From positions 1-56,773 of IMG/VR virus record IMGVR_UViG_3300025128_000043: a stretch of 56,773 nt of DNA, one strand, 5' to 3'. The notes beneath the pieces were generated by a model. It was not told where the DNA came from. It did no database searches and was given only the letters and a program-made list of their open reading frames with translations. This DNA comes from a virus. The position numbers were made by a program, and so were the translations under genes. This document shows positions 56,021-56,773 of the stretch, in pieces (position 1 is the stretch's first letter; every line of letters begins with the position of its first letter).

Positions 56021-56185
56021 ATGAATTGTTGGCATTGTAATGAAGAGCTTATTTGGGGCGGAGATCACGACCTTGAGAAAGGATATGGAACATTGTCTGA
56101 CGAATATTGCGTTGAAACAAATCTTTCCTGCCCAGAATGCGGAAGTTTTGTTTTAGTTTATTATCCAAGGGAAAAAAATGAGTGA
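56021..56185 (+). CDS. Small zinc-ribbon protein, 54 aa
   Basis: ATG 56021 has AAGGAG upstream. CWHC (residues 3-6) and CPEC (about 37-40) give a two-pair zinc ribbon; the middle is GGDHDLEKGYGTLSDEYCVE. From memory this type is frequent near DUF3310 in marine phages. Stop overlaps the DUF3310 ATG. Confidence 0.65.
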   Translation: MNCWHCNEELIWGGDHDLEKGYGTLSDEYCVETNLSCPECGSFVLVYYPREKNE

Positions 56186-56384
56186 TCCACTAGATGAACA
56201 AGTGGGTGGAGACCACTACAAAGACCTAGCCATTCAGCCTTTTGAGTTCATAGAACTCAATAATCTCGGCTACGGCGCAGGTAATGTCGTGAAGTATATT
56301 TGCCGATACAAAAGCAAGGGTGGTGTTGATGATCTTAAAAAAGCTCGCCATTACATAGATTTACTTATTGAGGTGGAACAATGA
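56178..56384 (+). CDS. DUF3310-family protein, complete copy
   Basis: A 68-residue protein: MSDPLDEQVGGDHYKDLAIQ, then PFEFIELNNLGYGAGNVVKY and a helical YKSKGGVDDLKKARHYIDLL end. The QVGGDHYK, GNVVKYI and DLKKARHYID words are the DUF3310 signature. Its last 29 codons are repeated at 2-91. Its stop overlaps the next ATG. Confidence 0.85.
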   Translation: MSDPLDEQVGGDHYKDLAIQPFEFIELNNLGYGAGNVVKYICRYKSKGGVDDLKKARHYIDLLIEVEQ

Positions 56385-56392
56385 ATAAAAAC
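56294..56392. repeat. 99-bp direct repeat, right copy (with 1-99)
   Basis: Identical to bases 1-99. After 56392 an extra small gene (56381-56476) is present, absent from the left copy. Confidence 0.9.
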
Positions 56393-56476
56393 CAAGCATT
56401 TGACAATCCGTTAGGTCTGTCGGAAAAAATAATAAAGACCATTTTAGATCATCAATTAGCAGAAGCAGAAGGATGA
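56381..56476 (+). CDS. Small protein, 31 aa, only in the right copy
   Basis: MNKNQAFDNPLGLSEKIIKT and ILDHQLAEAEG. Starts in ATGA overlap with DUF3310 and ends overlapping the next ATG (ATGA). The left copy has no equivalent: there the MNKN start continues directly into the 51-residue protein. It is therefore an insertion/deletion difference between copies. Confidence 0.5.
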   Translation: MNKNQAFDNPLGLSEKIIKTILDHQLAEAEG

Positions 56477-56652
56477 ACAAAAACGCCATTAAAAAACGCC
56501 GCATTAAGGCGGTGAAGGCGGTTTTACAGAAACCTCTGAGTCAAGACATGAAAGCCTATTGGACTGGCGTTCTGAAACACCTCAGTTCTTGGTCGGTGGA
56601 AAAACGCAACATGGGGTTGAATGAAATGAAGAAGGCGGTATCAGATGAGTAA
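56473..56652 (+). CDS. Small basic protein, 59 aa (paralogue of 88-243)
   Basis: Starts MNKNAIKKRRIKAVKAVLQK, ends MKKAVSDE. Shares the N-terminus and DMK-YWTGVL core with the left copy and a W-x-VEKRN segment. Stop overlaps the next gene. Function unknown. Confidence 0.65.
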   Translation: MNKNAIKKRRIKAVKAVLQKPLSQDMKAYWTGVLKHLSSWSVEKRNMGLNEMKKAVSDE

Positions 56653-56773
56653 GGGAAGCAAACAAAGACCAGTCGATAAAAAGCGTTTTGATGAAGGGTT
56701 TGACCGAATATTCGGCAAGAAGCCAACAAGCCACAAAAAATTAAAGAAAAAAGATACAAAAGCTCCAATATGA
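56645..56773 (+). CDS. Small basic protein, 42 aa (paralogue of 252-380)
   Basis: Starts MSKGSKQRPVDKKRFDEGFD and ends KKKDTKAPI, the stop codon being the last three bases of the window. Same length as the left copy. If the genome is circular, this end joins the GNAT-like gene at 377, as in the left copy. Confidence 0.65.
   Translation: MSKGSKQRPVDKKRFDEGFDRIFGKKPTSHKKLKKKDTKAPI

Noticed and set aside
1-56773. Temperate prophage idea
   Set aside because: No integrase, excisionase, CI-like repressor or attachment repeat is recognised; the operator pair at 1024-1080 alone is not sufficient evidence of lysogeny.

Overview
This window looks like an essentially complete genome of a tailed double-stranded DNA phage, probably a podovirus-type phage of a Gram-negative, likely aquatic, bacterium. 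The Gram-negative host is inferred from lipoprotein signals, a spanin-like pair and outer-membrane curli export proteins; aquatic origin is an impression from protein styles I associate with marine viromes. About 40 kb of densely overlapping late genes run on the minus strand: small and large terminase, portal, GroES-like protein, scaffold, capsid, P22 gp4-like adaptor, fibre with a self-cleaving chaperone domain, T4-type lysozyme, holin, large ejection-type proteins and spanins. I see no integrase, no DNA or RNA polymerase and no tRNA. The first 99 bases recur exactly at 56294-56392, and the flanking genes are repeated as diverged copies, so the molecule most likely closes into a circle of about 56.3 kb (circularly permuted DNA or two strain variants assembled together).

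Layout. 1-868 (+): end of a DUF3310 gene, two small basic proteins and a GNAT-like protein. 869-1888 (+): a self-contained two-gene unit with an extended -10 promoter flanked by two palindromic operators, a papain/C39-like protease candidate and its own terminator. 1891-10316 (-): the end of the late operon, holding the most unusual cargo: CsgF, CsgG, two curlin-repeat proteins, a FecR-domain protein ending in one curlin-like strand, four tiny very basic proteins and a CHASE2-class III nucleotide cyclase, next to holin-like and spanin-like genes. 10316-22349: ejection and tail proteins. 22352-24253: lysis genes and a 2-oxoglutarate oxygenase. 24255-31787: fibre and tail/head-completion proteins. 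31913-38353: capsid, scaffold, GroES-like protein and portal. 38346-42216: hydroxylase, terminases and small genes. 42217-43393: a large divergent non-coding region with iteron-like palindromes. 43394-49780 (+): early small-protein genes, including an ArdC-like antirestriction protein, with repeated hairpin/leader modules. 49846-52952 (-): recombination genes (NinB-like, SSB-like, SSAP-like, a PD-(D/E)XK nuclease that appears split). 53025-56773 (+): RusA, a T7-type primase-helicase, small zinc-ribbon proteins and DUF3310.

How it may work together. The early plus-strand genes counter restriction and reshape the host; the 50-56 kb block replicates and recombines DNA using a host polymerase; the leftward operon builds the virion and lyses the cell. 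The last part of that operon would build an outer-membrane CsgG:CsgF secretion pore, export amyloid-like curlins, and make a cyclic nucleotide (probably cAMP) through a membrane sensor cyclase. This combination of curli export, a FecR protein and a CHASE2 cyclase inside a phage late operon is the main candidate for an unusual or undescribed system.
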